Below are positions 1 through 6,032 of a DNA stretch of 9,359 bases, piece by piece. The stretch covers positions 1 to 9,359 of the forward strand of contig CAJLPK010000065.1 in the NCBI GenBank assembly GCA_905208455.1, written 5' to 3'. Position 1 is the stretch's first letter; the number at the start of each line of letters is the position of its first letter. The notes under the pieces were generated by a model. The model made no database searches. It was not told the DNA's origin and worked only from the letters and a program-made list of their open reading frames with translations. This stretch comes from an uncultured Bacillota bacterium (GTDB lineage Bacteria; Bacillota; Clostridia; Christensenellales; QAND01). A program made the position numbers and the translations under genes.

Positions 1-2471
1 TCCTCATTGCCGAGGGCCTGCCGCTGGATGACCCGCAGCTTTGCCTAACGCAGGACAGCATCCACCAGTACGGCTACGCCATCCAGTGCCGCGTCACCAC
101 GGAGGATCCGCGCAACAACTTTGCGCCCGATACCGGCAAGATCACCCTTTACCGCAGCGGCGGCGGCAACGGCGTCCGCCTGGATGCCGGCAATGCGTTT
201 GCAGGCGCTGTGATTTCTCCGTATTACGACAGCCTGCTGGTAAAAATCACCACCACGGACCGCACCTTTGTCGGCGCAGCCCGCAAGGCGCTGCGCTCTT
301 TGGCGGAGATCCGTGTGCGCGGCGTCAAGACCAATGTGCCGTTTTTGATGAATGTCTTGAAAAACAGCACATTTTTGGCCGGCCAATGCGATACGTTCTT
401 CATCGACTCCACCCCGTCTCTGTTTGATATCGAAGTACCAGAAGACCGCGCCTCCAAGATGCTGACCTATATCGGCGAACGCATCCTTGAAGAGGATCGC
501 CTGCCCAAGCCGCAGGTCACCGTAGCGCTTCCACCCTATGTCAAGGAGGAAATCCCGGAAGGCGGCTATAAAAAGCTTTTGGATGAAAAGGGCCCCAAGG
601 CCGTCGCCAAGTCTGTATTGGAGGAAAAAAAGCTGCTCATATCCGATACCACCATGCGCGATGCGCACCAGTCTTTGCTGGCCACGCGCGTGCGTACCAT
701 TGATATGGCGTTGGCTTCCTATTCCACCTCGCAGATCCTATCTCCCGCGTTTTCGCTGGAAATGTGGGGCGGCGCCACGTTTGACGTTGCCTACCGTTTC
801 CTGCATGAATCCCCGTGGGAGCGGCTGGATTCCCTGCGCAGCAAGATCCCGAATATCCTATTCCAAATGCTGTTCCGCGGCGCCAATGCCGTTGGCTATA
901 AAAATTATCCGGACAATGTCGTGCGCGCCTTTGTCAAGGAAAGCGCCAAGCGCGGCATCGATGTGTTCCGCATTTTTGACTCGCTGAACTGGCTGCCCGG
1001 CATGGAGGTGGCCCTGGAGGAAGTGCTCAATCAGGATAAGATTGCCGAGGCCACCATCTGCTACACCGGCGATATCACCGACCCCAAGCGTGATAAATAT
1101 CCGCTGGAATACTATGTAAAGCTCGCCAAGGAGCTGGAGCACCGCGGCGCGCACATGCTTGCCATCAAGGATATGAGCGGCCTGTTAAAGCCCTTTGCCG
1201 CCAAAAAGCTTGTCAAGGCCTTAAAAGACGAGTTGACCATCCCTGTGCACCTGCATACCCACGACACCTCCGGCAACCAGATCGCCGCCTATCTCATGGC
1301 CGCCGAGGCTGGGGTGGATATTGTGGACTGCGCCATCGGCAGCCTTTCCAGCTTTACCAGCCAGCCTTCGCTCAACAGCCTGTGCTATGCCCTCAAGGGC
1401 ACGGAGCGCGATCCCGGCTTTGATTTGGAAGCGCTGGATAAGCTGAGCAGCTACTGGGCGGATGTGCGCCCCATGTACGCGCAGTTTGAAGCAGGCCTTC
1501 AATCGCCGGATACCGAAATCTACAAGCTGGAGATTCCCGGCGGCCAGTATTCCAACTTCAAGCCGCAGGTCACGGCGCTGGGGCTGGGCCACCGGTTTGA
1601 AGAGGTCAAGCAGATGTATTCCACCGTCAACGAAATGCTGGGCGATATCGTCAAGGTAACGCCTTCCAGCAAGATGGTAGGCGATTTGGCCATCTTTATG
1701 GTGCAAAACCACCTGACTCCGGAAACCGTCGTTTCTGAGGGGATGAATTATAATTTCCCGGATAGCGTGGTCTCTTACTTCTCCGGCATGATGGGCCAGC
1801 CGCAGGGCGGCTTCCCTGAAGATCTGCAAAGGGTCGTGCTCAAAGGTGAAAAGGCGATTACCTGCCGTCCCGGCGAGCTGCTGGAGCCTGTAGATTTTGA
1901 ATCCGTGCGCCAAAGCCTGCCGGAATCGCATCGCGATGATGCCAGCGTGCTGTCCGCCTGCCTGTATCCCAAGGTGTTTGAAGAATACTTGGCCCACCTC
2001 GAAGAATACGGCGATCTTTCCAAGGTGGAAACGCCCGTCTTTATGCGCGGGATGGATCCGGGCGACCTGCATGCGGTGGTCGTTGAAAACGGCAAGGTGC
2101 TGACCATCAAATTCGTCAGCATGGGCGAGATGAACGACGACGGCACCCGCAACCTCATCTTTGAGCTCAACGGCATCCAGCGCGTGGTAGCCATCAAGGT
2201 GCCCAATGCCGAGGTCATCACCGACCACCAGACCATTATGGCCGATCCTACGGATGAGCGGCATATCGCGGCTTCCATCCCCGGTTTGGTCAGCAAGGTG
2301 CTGGTACAGGTCGGCGATACGGTAGAGGTCAACGATACGCTGTGCGTCATCGAGGCGATGAAGATGGAAACAAACATCGTCGCCAAAAAACCGGGCCGTG
2401 TCGTGACCAGCCGCGTATCCGAGGGCAGCGACGTAAAGGCCGGCGAGCTGCTGTTTGTCATCGAGGAATAA
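1..2471 (+). CDS. pyc: Pyruvate carboxylase, 3' part (N-terminus off the left edge)
   Basis: This is the C-terminal ~822 residues of a single-chain biotin-dependent pyruvate carboxylase (pyruvate + HCO3- + ATP to oxaloacetate, cytoplasmic, anaplerotic). The reading frame is open from base 3, so the GTG at 210 is internal; about 320 residues are missing compared with the usual ~1145. Seen in order: the end of biotin carboxylase (CRVTTEDP, then GVRLD with the catalytic Arg at codon 177-179, then SPYYDSL); the carboxyltransferase barrel with DTTMRDAHQS from 645, the expected carbamylated Lys in AIKDMSG (codon 1167-1169), metal-ligand histidines in HLHTHD (1248-1265) and KVTPSSK. The Thr there (codon 1659-1661) lies 164 residues after the Lys, the spacing I recall for the catalytic Thr in the Rhizobium etli enzyme. 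The biotin carrier domain has EAMKMET with the biotinyl-Lys at 2361-2363. The oxaloacetate decarboxylase alpha subunit is excluded by the fused biotin carboxylase. The gene ends at TAA 2469-2471 and is followed by its own terminator. No active-site residue appears lost. Confidence 0.97.
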   Translation, partial: LIAEGLPLDDPQLCLTQDSIHQYGYAIQCRVTTEDPRNNFAPDTGKITLYRSGGGNGVRLDAGNAFAGAVISPYYDSLLVKITTTDRTFVGAARKALRSLAEIRVRGVKTNVPFLMNVLKNSTFLAGQCDTFFIDSTPSLFDIEVPEDRASKMLTYIGERILEEDRLPKPQVTVALPPYVKEEIPEGGYKKLLDEKGPKAVAKSVLEEKKLLISDTTMRDAHQSLLATRVRTIDMALASYSTSQILSPAFSLEMWGGATFDVAYRFLHESPWERLDSLRSKIPNILFQMLFRGANAVGYKNYPDNVVRAFVKESAKRGIDVFRIFDSLNWLPGMEVALEEVLNQDKIAEATICYTGDITDPKRDKYPLEYYVKLAKELEHRGAHMLAIKDMSGLLKPFAAKKLVKALKDELTIPVHLHTHDTSGNQIAAYLMAAEAGVDIVDCAIGSLSSFTSQPSLNSLCYALKGTERDPGFDLEALDKLSSYWADVRPMYAQFEAGLQSPDTEIYKLEIPGGQYSNFKPQVTALGLGHRFEEVKQMYSTVNEMLGDIVKVTPSSKMVGDLAIFMVQNHLTPETVVSEGMNYNFPDSVVSYFSGMMGQPQGGFPEDLQRVVLKGEKAITCRPGELLEPVDFESVRQSLPESHRDDASVLSACLYPKVFEEYLAHLEEYGDLSKVETPVFMRGMDPGDLHAVVVENGKVLTIKFVSMGEMNDDGTRNLIFELNGIQRVVAIKVPNAEVITDHQTIMADPTDERHIAASIPGLVSKVLVQVGDTVEVNDTLCVIEAMKMETNIVAKKPGRVVTSRVSEGSDVKAGELLFVIEE

Positions 2472-2492
2472 CCCGCGTTATGCGGCATGTAA

Positions 2493-2524
2493 GGCTGCTG
2501 TGCCAATAACACAGCAGCCCTTTT
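2493..2524 (+). terminator. Intrinsic terminator of pyc
   Basis: A perfect 10-bp stem (GGCTGCTGTG at 2493-2502 with CACAGCAGCC at 2510-2519) and a 7-nt loop are followed by CTTTTC. It starts 21 bases after the pyc stop codon. The U-tract is short (four T), but the stem is strong. On the opposite strand no U-rich tail follows the hairpin, so it probably works for rightward transcription only. Confidence 0.88.
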
Positions 2525-3061
2525 CATCTGCGAAATGGCGAAATAGCGCATCCGCAAGGCTTAAAAACGCCATTACAGCAAATGAAAAAGCGTTATGGTC
2601 GGTCTTGTGCAAGGGAAACGATTTGATGGTGAACCCACCTTCTCTTTGCTGGAACTAAAATGGCGGGACTGGCCGCCGGAAAAGATATTCCTAAATCTCG
2701 AAGCTCTATGCAGCGGTAATGCGAAGCAGGCCTGAAGCGTTTCTGAAGTATAGCTGCGCAGCAGCCAATTTCAAAAATCCGGCAAGACAGCGCCAGCCTC
2801 CAGACTATCAAACAATACCGCCCAGCCTGCTGTCAAAAGACAGTTCCCTTTGGCAGCTTAGGAAACGCATAAACAGGAGTTCCGTTCCTGCAGGCGGGCA
2901 GCGGATAGGATAGGGGGGCAGGTTCAAAAGAGCATTTTCCCCAGAGAAAATGAAATAGGAAGCAGAAAGACCGTTGATTCCCAAAGAGAAGCCGATTGTC
3001 CTTTTTTCTAACGAAACGCCGCATGGATAGAAAACCCGCCTTATGCCGCCTATAAATCCAA
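2525..3061. other. Long intergenic region without a recognisable gene
   Basis: About 540 bases lie between the pyc terminator and the MATE promoter region. Open frames are short and lack ribosome-binding sites, and none matches a family I know. The stretch is visibly less GC-rich than its flanks. It contains an 8-base near-tandem repeat (GCGAAATG/GCGAAATA at 2530-2545) and several local dyads: GGCGG/CCGCC (2662-2677), the 10-base palindrome GCTGCGCAGC (2753-2762), CTGTC-AAAA-GACAG (2830-2843), CAGGA/TCCTG (2874-2890), and CATTTTC/GAAAATG (2933-2952). I could not match it to tmRNA, RNase P RNA, SRP RNA, 6S RNA, a T-box or a common riboswitch. It may be a decayed gene, an unrecognised noncoding RNA, or plain spacer. 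Confidence 0.6.
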
Positions 3062-3081
3062 ATATCATGATTTTATGATAT
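3062..3081. promoter_or_regulatory. AT-rich dyad upstream of the MATE promoter, candidate operator
   Basis: Perfect 7-base inverted arms (ATATCAT at 3062-3068 and ATGATAT at 3075-3081) are separated by six bases, and a nested 8-base palindrome ATCATGAT lies within. The dyad ends four bases before the -35 hexamer. A symmetrical AT-rich site of this size and position is typical of a binding site for a dimeric repressor or activator, for example of MarR or TetR type. No regulator gene is visible in the window, so the binding protein is unknown. Confidence 0.45.
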
Positions 3082-3085
3082 ATGT

Positions 3086-3114
3086 TTGACTTTCCACTTG
3101 TGTTTTGTTACACT
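3086..3114 (+). promoter_or_regulatory. Sigma-A (sigma-70) type promoter for the MATE-GNAT unit
   Basis: TTGACT (3086-3091) and TACACT (3109-3114) are separated by exactly 17 bases, giving five of six matches to TTGACA and four of six to TATAAT. A start of transcription near 3121 would give a leader of about 118 nt before the MATE start codon. It is the best-looking promoter in the window and sits just downstream of the dyad at 3062-3081. Confidence 0.75.
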
Positions 3115-3167
3115 TCGCTTAGGTCAATTTGAATTGCTGGATTTCTCTTAGGCAGGCTGATAAGGAA

Positions 3168-3227
3168 ATGGGGATTGCTTGCATCCGTTCTTTTTCTCTT
3201 CGGGCTTCTTTTTTTATTGATTTATAA
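3168..3227 (+). CDS. Candidate 19-codon leader peptide upstream of the MATE gene
   Basis: A short frame in the MATE 5' leader runs from ATG 3168 to TAA 3225-3227 and would encode MGIACIRSFSLRASFFIDL. Its stop codon overlaps the first bases of the MATE ribosome-binding site (AAGGGGG, 3226-3232) and lies 11 bases before the MATE ATG. An AGGCAGG (3150-3156) precedes it by 11 bases, and AAGGA lies almost against the ATG, so initiation would be modest. The placement resembles leader peptides that control resistance genes by ribosome stalling or by coupling, as known for erm and cat genes. No stalling motif is recognised, and a 20-codon frame can arise by chance. Confidence 0.3.
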   Translation: MGIACIRSFSLRASFFIDL

Positions 3228-3232
3228 GGGGG
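3226..3232 (+). promoter_or_regulatory. Shine-Dalgarno of the MATE gene, possibly masked by pairing
   Basis: AAGGGGG ends six bases before ATG 3239 and fixes that start codon. Two pyrimidine segments in the leader can pair with it using several G-U pairs: TTCTCTTA (3143-3150, with 3225-3232) and TTCTCTT (3194-3200, with 3226-3232). The site is certain as a ribosome-binding site; its masking is speculation. Confidence 0.8.
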
Positions 3233-3238
3233 TATTGT

Positions 3239-4606
3239 ATGGAGCGTTCTCTTTCGCTGACAGAAGGGCATGTCCGCACTACCATGCTGCGCTTTGCCCT
3301 TCCCTTTCTTTTGGCCAATCTGCTGCAGGCGCTGTACGGCGCGGCCGACCTGCTCATCGTCGGCCAGTTTTCCACGCCGGCGCAGCTTTCTGCCGTGGCC
3401 ACAGGCAGCCAAGTGCTGCAAACCGTGACCTCGCTTGTCTCCGGCCTGACCACCGGCGGTACCATCCTTTTGGGGCAATATATCGGCATGTCCTCAGAGC
3501 GCGATGTCAAACAAACGGTCTCCACCATGATGACGCTGTTTGCCATTGTGGCGCTGGGGCTGATGGTGCTTTTGTTTGCCGCTGCCATTCCTCTTGTTTC
3601 TCTGCTGCAAACGCCGGAAGCCGCAGTGCCTTATACGCGGGCCTATGTGTATATCTGCTCCGGCGGCGTCTTTTTCATCTTCGGCTATAATGCCATCAGC
3701 GCTATGCTGCGCGGTATGGGCGATTCCAAGCGCCCGTTGTATTTCATTGCCGTTGCCTGCCTGTGTAACATCGTTGGCGATCTGATCCTCGTCGGCCCGT
3801 TTGATATGGGGGCCGCCGGCGCTGCCATCGCTACGGTTTCCTCCCAGGGCATCAGCATGCTGCTGGCCATCGTCTACCTGGTCCGCAAAAAATTTCTGTT
3901 TGATTTTAAGCCCAAAAGCTTTCGCCTGCATCGGGATAAGGTCTCTACCCTGCTGCGGTTGGGCCTTCCCGTGTCCTTTCAGGATACGCTGGTCAATATC
4001 TCCTTTTTATTCATCACGGCCATTGTCAACCACATGGGCGTAATCGCTTCCGCTGCGCTCGGGGTCGTCGGCAAAATCAATACGTTTACCATGCTGCCCC
4101 CTACCGCTTTTTCCGCTGCCCTGGCCGCCATGGTCGCGCAAAATATGGGGGCTGGCAAACAGGATCGGGCCAAGCAGTGCCTCAAGCATGCCATCATAAT
4201 GTCTCTGTGCTTCGGCGTTGCCTGCTTTGCGCTGGTACAGCTCTGGCCGTCCTTTTTTGCGCATATCTTTACCAGCGACGCTGCGGTCATCGCCGGCAGC
4301 GCAGAATATCTGCGTTCCTTCAGCTTTGATTTTATCATGGTCTGCTTTATGTTTTGCCTCAACGGCTTTTTCAACGGCTGCGGGCGTACCGTCTTTTCCA
4401 TGGCCAACAACCTCTCCTCTACCTTCCTGATCCGCGTTCCCATTGCGTTTCTCGTATCCCGGGTCGCATCAGAAAGCCTGTTTGCCATTGGCTTTGCCGC
4501 CCCGCTGGCTTCGTTGTTCTCCATCATCGTTGCGTTTGTTTATCTGCGCACCGGGCGCTGGCAGCGCAGTGCTGTATATACGGCGGCAGAGGGCCGGGCA
4601 TCGTGA
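3239..4606 (+). CDS. MATE family multidrug/toxin efflux transporter
   Basis: This is a full-length 455-residue inner-membrane protein, the usual length for 12-helix MATE (MatE, NorM/DinF-like) cation-coupled exporters. The N-terminus (TMLRFALPFLLANLLQALYG, residues 15-34) is the first helix and is typical of the Bacillota branch. Other family landmarks are RGMGDSKRPL (158-167), the end of the first half; the start of the second half, LRLGLPVSFQD (239-249); QNMGAGKQDRAKQ (301-313); and NGFFNGCGRTVFSM (375-388). Hydrophobic segments fill the rest, and the C-terminus is a short basic tail. The start is set by AAGGGGG six bases upstream. The family exports cationic drugs, dyes or metabolites against H+ or Na+; the substrate cannot be read from the sequence. 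It is the first gene of a two-gene unit with its own promoter, and its stop codon overlaps the start of the acetyltransferase gene. Confidence 0.95.
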   Translation: MERSLSLTEGHVRTTMLRFALPFLLANLLQALYGAADLLIVGQFSTPAQLSAVATGSQVLQTVTSLVSGLTTGGTILLGQYIGMSSERDVKQTVSTMMTLFAIVALGLMVLLFAAAIPLVSLLQTPEAAVPYTRAYVYICSGGVFFIFGYNAISAMLRGMGDSKRPLYFIAVACLCNIVGDLILVGPFDMGAAGAAIATVSSQGISMLLAIVYLVRKKFLFDFKPKSFRLHRDKVSTLLRLGLPVSFQDTLVNISFLFITAIVNHMGVIASAALGVVGKINTFTMLPPTAFSAALAAMVAQNMGAGKQDRAKQCLKHAIIMSLCFGVACFALVQLWPSFFAHIFTSDAAVIAGSAEYLRSFSFDFIMVCFMFCLNGFFNGCGRTVFSMANNLSSTFLIRVPIAFLVSRVASESLFAIGFAAPLASLFSIIVAFVYLRTGRWQRSAVYTAAEGRAS

Positions 4607-5142
4607 TCCGTTATCGTTCGATTTTAGAAGAGGATCTGACCCCTTCTCTATTTTCTGCGTTTATCCGCAGGCAGGCTGTTACCCAGTGCTGGCGCAAGCG
4701 CAGCGGAGTGTGGCGCATAGAATCCGATCCGTTTGTTGATGATTGGAATGAAGCGGACCACCAGGCGTTGATCCGCAGCCTTCGGCGCACCTTGGAAGGT
4801 CAGGGCGCCGTGTACGGCGCGTTTGACGGGCCTTTGCTCAAGGGGTTTGTCTCCCTTGAAGGAACCATGCTGGGCAGCCGGGCACAGTATATGGATCTGT
4901 CCCATCTCTATGTCTCGCAGGAACTGCGCGGCAGCGGCATTGGCAGGCGGCTGTTTTCCTTTGCCAAGCAGTTTGCGCGCAGCCGCCATGCTGAAAAGTT
5001 GTATCTTTCCGCCCATTCTGCTGTGGAAAGCCAGGCCTTCTATCATGCCATGGGCTGCGTAGAAGCAGAGGAATACGATGCAGCGCATGTGAACGCAGAG
5101 CCCTACGACTGTCAGCTGGAATACCGTCTGTCATATATGTGA
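4603..5142 (+). CDS. GNAT family N-acetyltransferase
   Basis: This is a 179-residue cytoplasmic protein with a GNAT fold. The acetyl-CoA pyrophosphate-binding motif A is clear: LYVSQELRGSGIGRRLF (residues 102-118, with R109-G110-S111-G112-I113-G114), followed by strand/helix elements ending in SQAFYHAMGCVEAEEY (143-158), where Tyr147 is at the usual general-acid position. The N-terminal part (VTQCWRKRSGVW, 26-37) resembles a Bacillota subfamily of uncharacterised acetyltransferases. I chose GTG 4603 because the family homology begins there, AGAGGG lies nine bases upstream, and GTGA overlaps the MATE stop TGA, indicating translational coupling. The same frame stays open upstream inside the MATE gene, but that part is out-of-frame shadow. 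The substrate is unknown: a drug, a small amine or a protein N-terminus are all possible. Pairing with an exporter suggests a shared detoxification role, which is inference. Confidence 0.92.
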   Translation: MIRYRSILEEDLTPSLFSAFIRRQAVTQCWRKRSGVWRIESDPFVDDWNEADHQALIRSLRRTLEGQGAVYGAFDGPLLKGFVSLEGTMLGSRAQYMDLSHLYVSQELRGSGIGRRLFSFAKQFARSRHAEKLYLSAHSAVESQAFYHAMGCVEAEEYDAAHVNAEPYDCQLEYRLSYM

Positions 5143-5146
5143 AACC

Positions 5147-5173
5147 AAAAAAGAGGGCCAAGCCCTCTTTTTT
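5147..5173. terminator. Bidirectional intrinsic terminator between convergent genes
   Basis: A perfect 12-bp stem (AAAAAAGAGGGC at 5147-5158 with GCCCTCTTTTTT at 5162-5173) closes on a 3-nt CAA loop. Because the stem carries A6 on one side and T6 on the other, it offers a U-tract to transcripts from both strands. It lies four bases after the acetyltransferase stop (+) and eight bases after the cyclase-family stop (-), so one hairpin serves both converging units. Confidence 0.92.
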
Positions 5174-5181
5174 CTTATATC

Positions 5182-5931
5182 TTATTCGTTCTTTACAATG
5201 GCAAACGCACGGACCGGCATGCCGTTGGCGTCCTTCACCTTGGCCGCCTGCACTACAATCACAGCCCCTGTCGGCGGCACCTGATCCAGATTTGTCAGCA
5301 TCTCCACCTGGAATCTATCCCGCTGCAAAACATACCGCTCGCATTTCAGTCCTACGTCCTTAGAGGAAATGGGCGCATCCGTATCCAGTGTTTCATGCCC
5401 GATGGCCGCAGCATTGCGCTCATCAAAAAGAAATTGCAGCGCCTCAAAGCCCCAGCCTGGGAAATGCTCATTGCCGTCCTCTCCGATGTTGGACAACGCC
5501 GCCCCGTCCGGCCAACGCTTGCCCCAGTCGGTGCGCAGTGCCACAAAGCATCCTTCCGGGATTTTGCCATGCTCGCTCTCAAACGCCAAAATATCCGATA
5601 CCGACAGTTCAAAGTCCGCATTTTCCTTTACCTGCGGCGTAGCGTCTATCACGACCAGCGGCAGCACCGTATCCATCACGCTGAAATCCTGCAAAACGCG
5701 CCCGCCCGGCACAAAATGAGCCGGATAGTCAATATGCGTGCCGAATTGGCCGGGAAACTTAAACGTCTGGATCTCCAGATCCATCGCCTCAAAAGGCACA
5801 GCGATCTCCCCCAGCGCCACAGAGCCCTGCGGGATGCCCTCCCAATACGGACTTTCATTGGTCAAGGTATGCGTCAGATCCACCCAGCGGTATCGTTTTA
5901 CCTCTGCCAGCTTTTCCCATAAACCAGCCAT
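5182..5931 (-). CDS. Cyclase-family metal-dependent hydrolase (kynurenine formamidase/isatin hydrolase superfamily)
   Basis: This 249-residue cytoplasmic protein belongs to the cyclase family (Pfam PF04199 by recognition). The signature metal-binding motif GTHIDYPAHF is at residues 64-73 (H66, D68, H72). WVDLTHTL (16-23) forms the usual N-terminal strand, GHETLDTDAP (178-187) carries the downstream conserved His-Glu, and QVEMLTNLDQVPPTG (208-222) gives the C-terminal Glu and core strand. All expected metal and catalytic positions are present, so it should be active. Characterised relatives hydrolyse N-formylkynurenine or isatin, but no tryptophan-catabolism genes are nearby and the real substrate is unknown. 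This longer form (about 250 residues, against about 210 for KynB) resembles a widespread uncharacterised subfamily. The start is supported by AAGGAG (5941-5946) nine bases before the ATG. It follows purL on the same strand but a terminator separates them. Confidence 0.9.
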   Translation of the reverse strand: MAGLWEKLAEVKRYRWVDLTHTLTNESPYWEGIPQGSVALGEIAVPFEAMDLEIQTFKFPGQFGTHIDYPAHFVPGGRVLQDFSVMDTVLPLVVIDATPQVKENADFELSVSDILAFESEHGKIPEGCFVALRTDWGKRWPDGAALSNIGEDGNEHFPGWGFEALQFLFDERNAAAIGHETLDTDAPISSKDVGLKCERYVLQRDRFQVEMLTNLDQVPPTGAVIVVQAAKVKDANGMPVRAFAIVKNE

Positions 5932-5972
5932 TGCATACAGCTCCTTTCCATTGCTTGTCTGCTTTTCAGTGT

Positions 5973-5978
5973 ATCATA
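5973..5978 (-). promoter_or_regulatory. Possible -10 element for the cyclase-family gene
   Basis: Read on the minus strand, TATGAT lies between the purL terminator and the ribosome-binding site, about 41 bases before the start codon. No good -35 hexamer is found at 16 to 18 bases upstream, where the terminator's G-rich arm sits. The gene needs a promoter here if the purL terminator is efficient; otherwise it would live on read-through. Confidence 0.3.
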
Positions 5979-5989
5979 CCGGCCGCTGC

Positions 5990-6016
5990 AAAAAAAGCCC
6001 CCTTGCGGAGGCTTTT
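5990..6016 (-). terminator. Intrinsic terminator of purL
   Basis: On the minus strand AAAAGCCTCC (6016-6007) pairs with GGGGGCTTTT (6002-5993) around a GCAA tetraloop, with a single G-T wobble, followed by an uninterrupted run of T reaching 5990. It starts 16 bases after the purL stop codon. It separates purL from the cyclase-family gene downstream on the same strand. Confidence 0.9.
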
Positions 6017-6032
6017 CTGCTCTCATCTCTCT

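Noticed and set aside
1551..1553. Ser in GGQYSNF of pyruvate carboxylase as a replaced catalytic Thr
   Set aside because: Counting from the carbamylated Lys places the catalytic Thr in KVTPSSK (codon 1659-1661), which is intact; the Ser is at a different position.
1221..2264. Long minus-strand open frame (347 codons) opposite pyc
   Set aside because: It is a shadow of the pyc codons, rich in His, Ala, Gly and Arg, with no recognisable domain, and the plus-strand frame has every conserved PYC motif.
210..2471. GTG 210 as the pyruvate carboxylase start
   Set aside because: The frame is open to the left edge and the upstream residues (CRVTTEDP, GVRLD) are conserved biotin carboxylase sequence, so the gene begins outside the window.
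2808..3068. 86-codon and 63-codon minus-strand frames in the intergenic region
   Set aside because: They have no ribosome-binding site, no known motif, and overlapping alternatives of similar quality; best read as chance openings in non-coding DNA.
3062..3081. Dyad at 3062-3081 as an intrinsic terminator
   Set aside because: The arms are almost pure A/T with no GC core, and a T-tract does not follow; it lies directly before a promoter.
3121..3238. Known riboswitch in the MATE leader
   Set aside because: No guanidine, preQ1, yybP-ykoY or T-box consensus was recognised, and no GC-rich terminator hairpin precedes the T-runs at 3191-3215.
3175..3690. 171-codon plus-strand frame overlapping the MATE start
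   Set aside because: It is out of frame with the clear MATE protein, Cys/Arg/His-rich, and has no family resemblance.
4354..4602. Upstream extension of the acetyltransferase frame inside the MATE gene
   Set aside because: The extension translates to Arg/Cys/His-rich noise. GNAT homology begins at GTG 4603, which has a ribosome-binding site.
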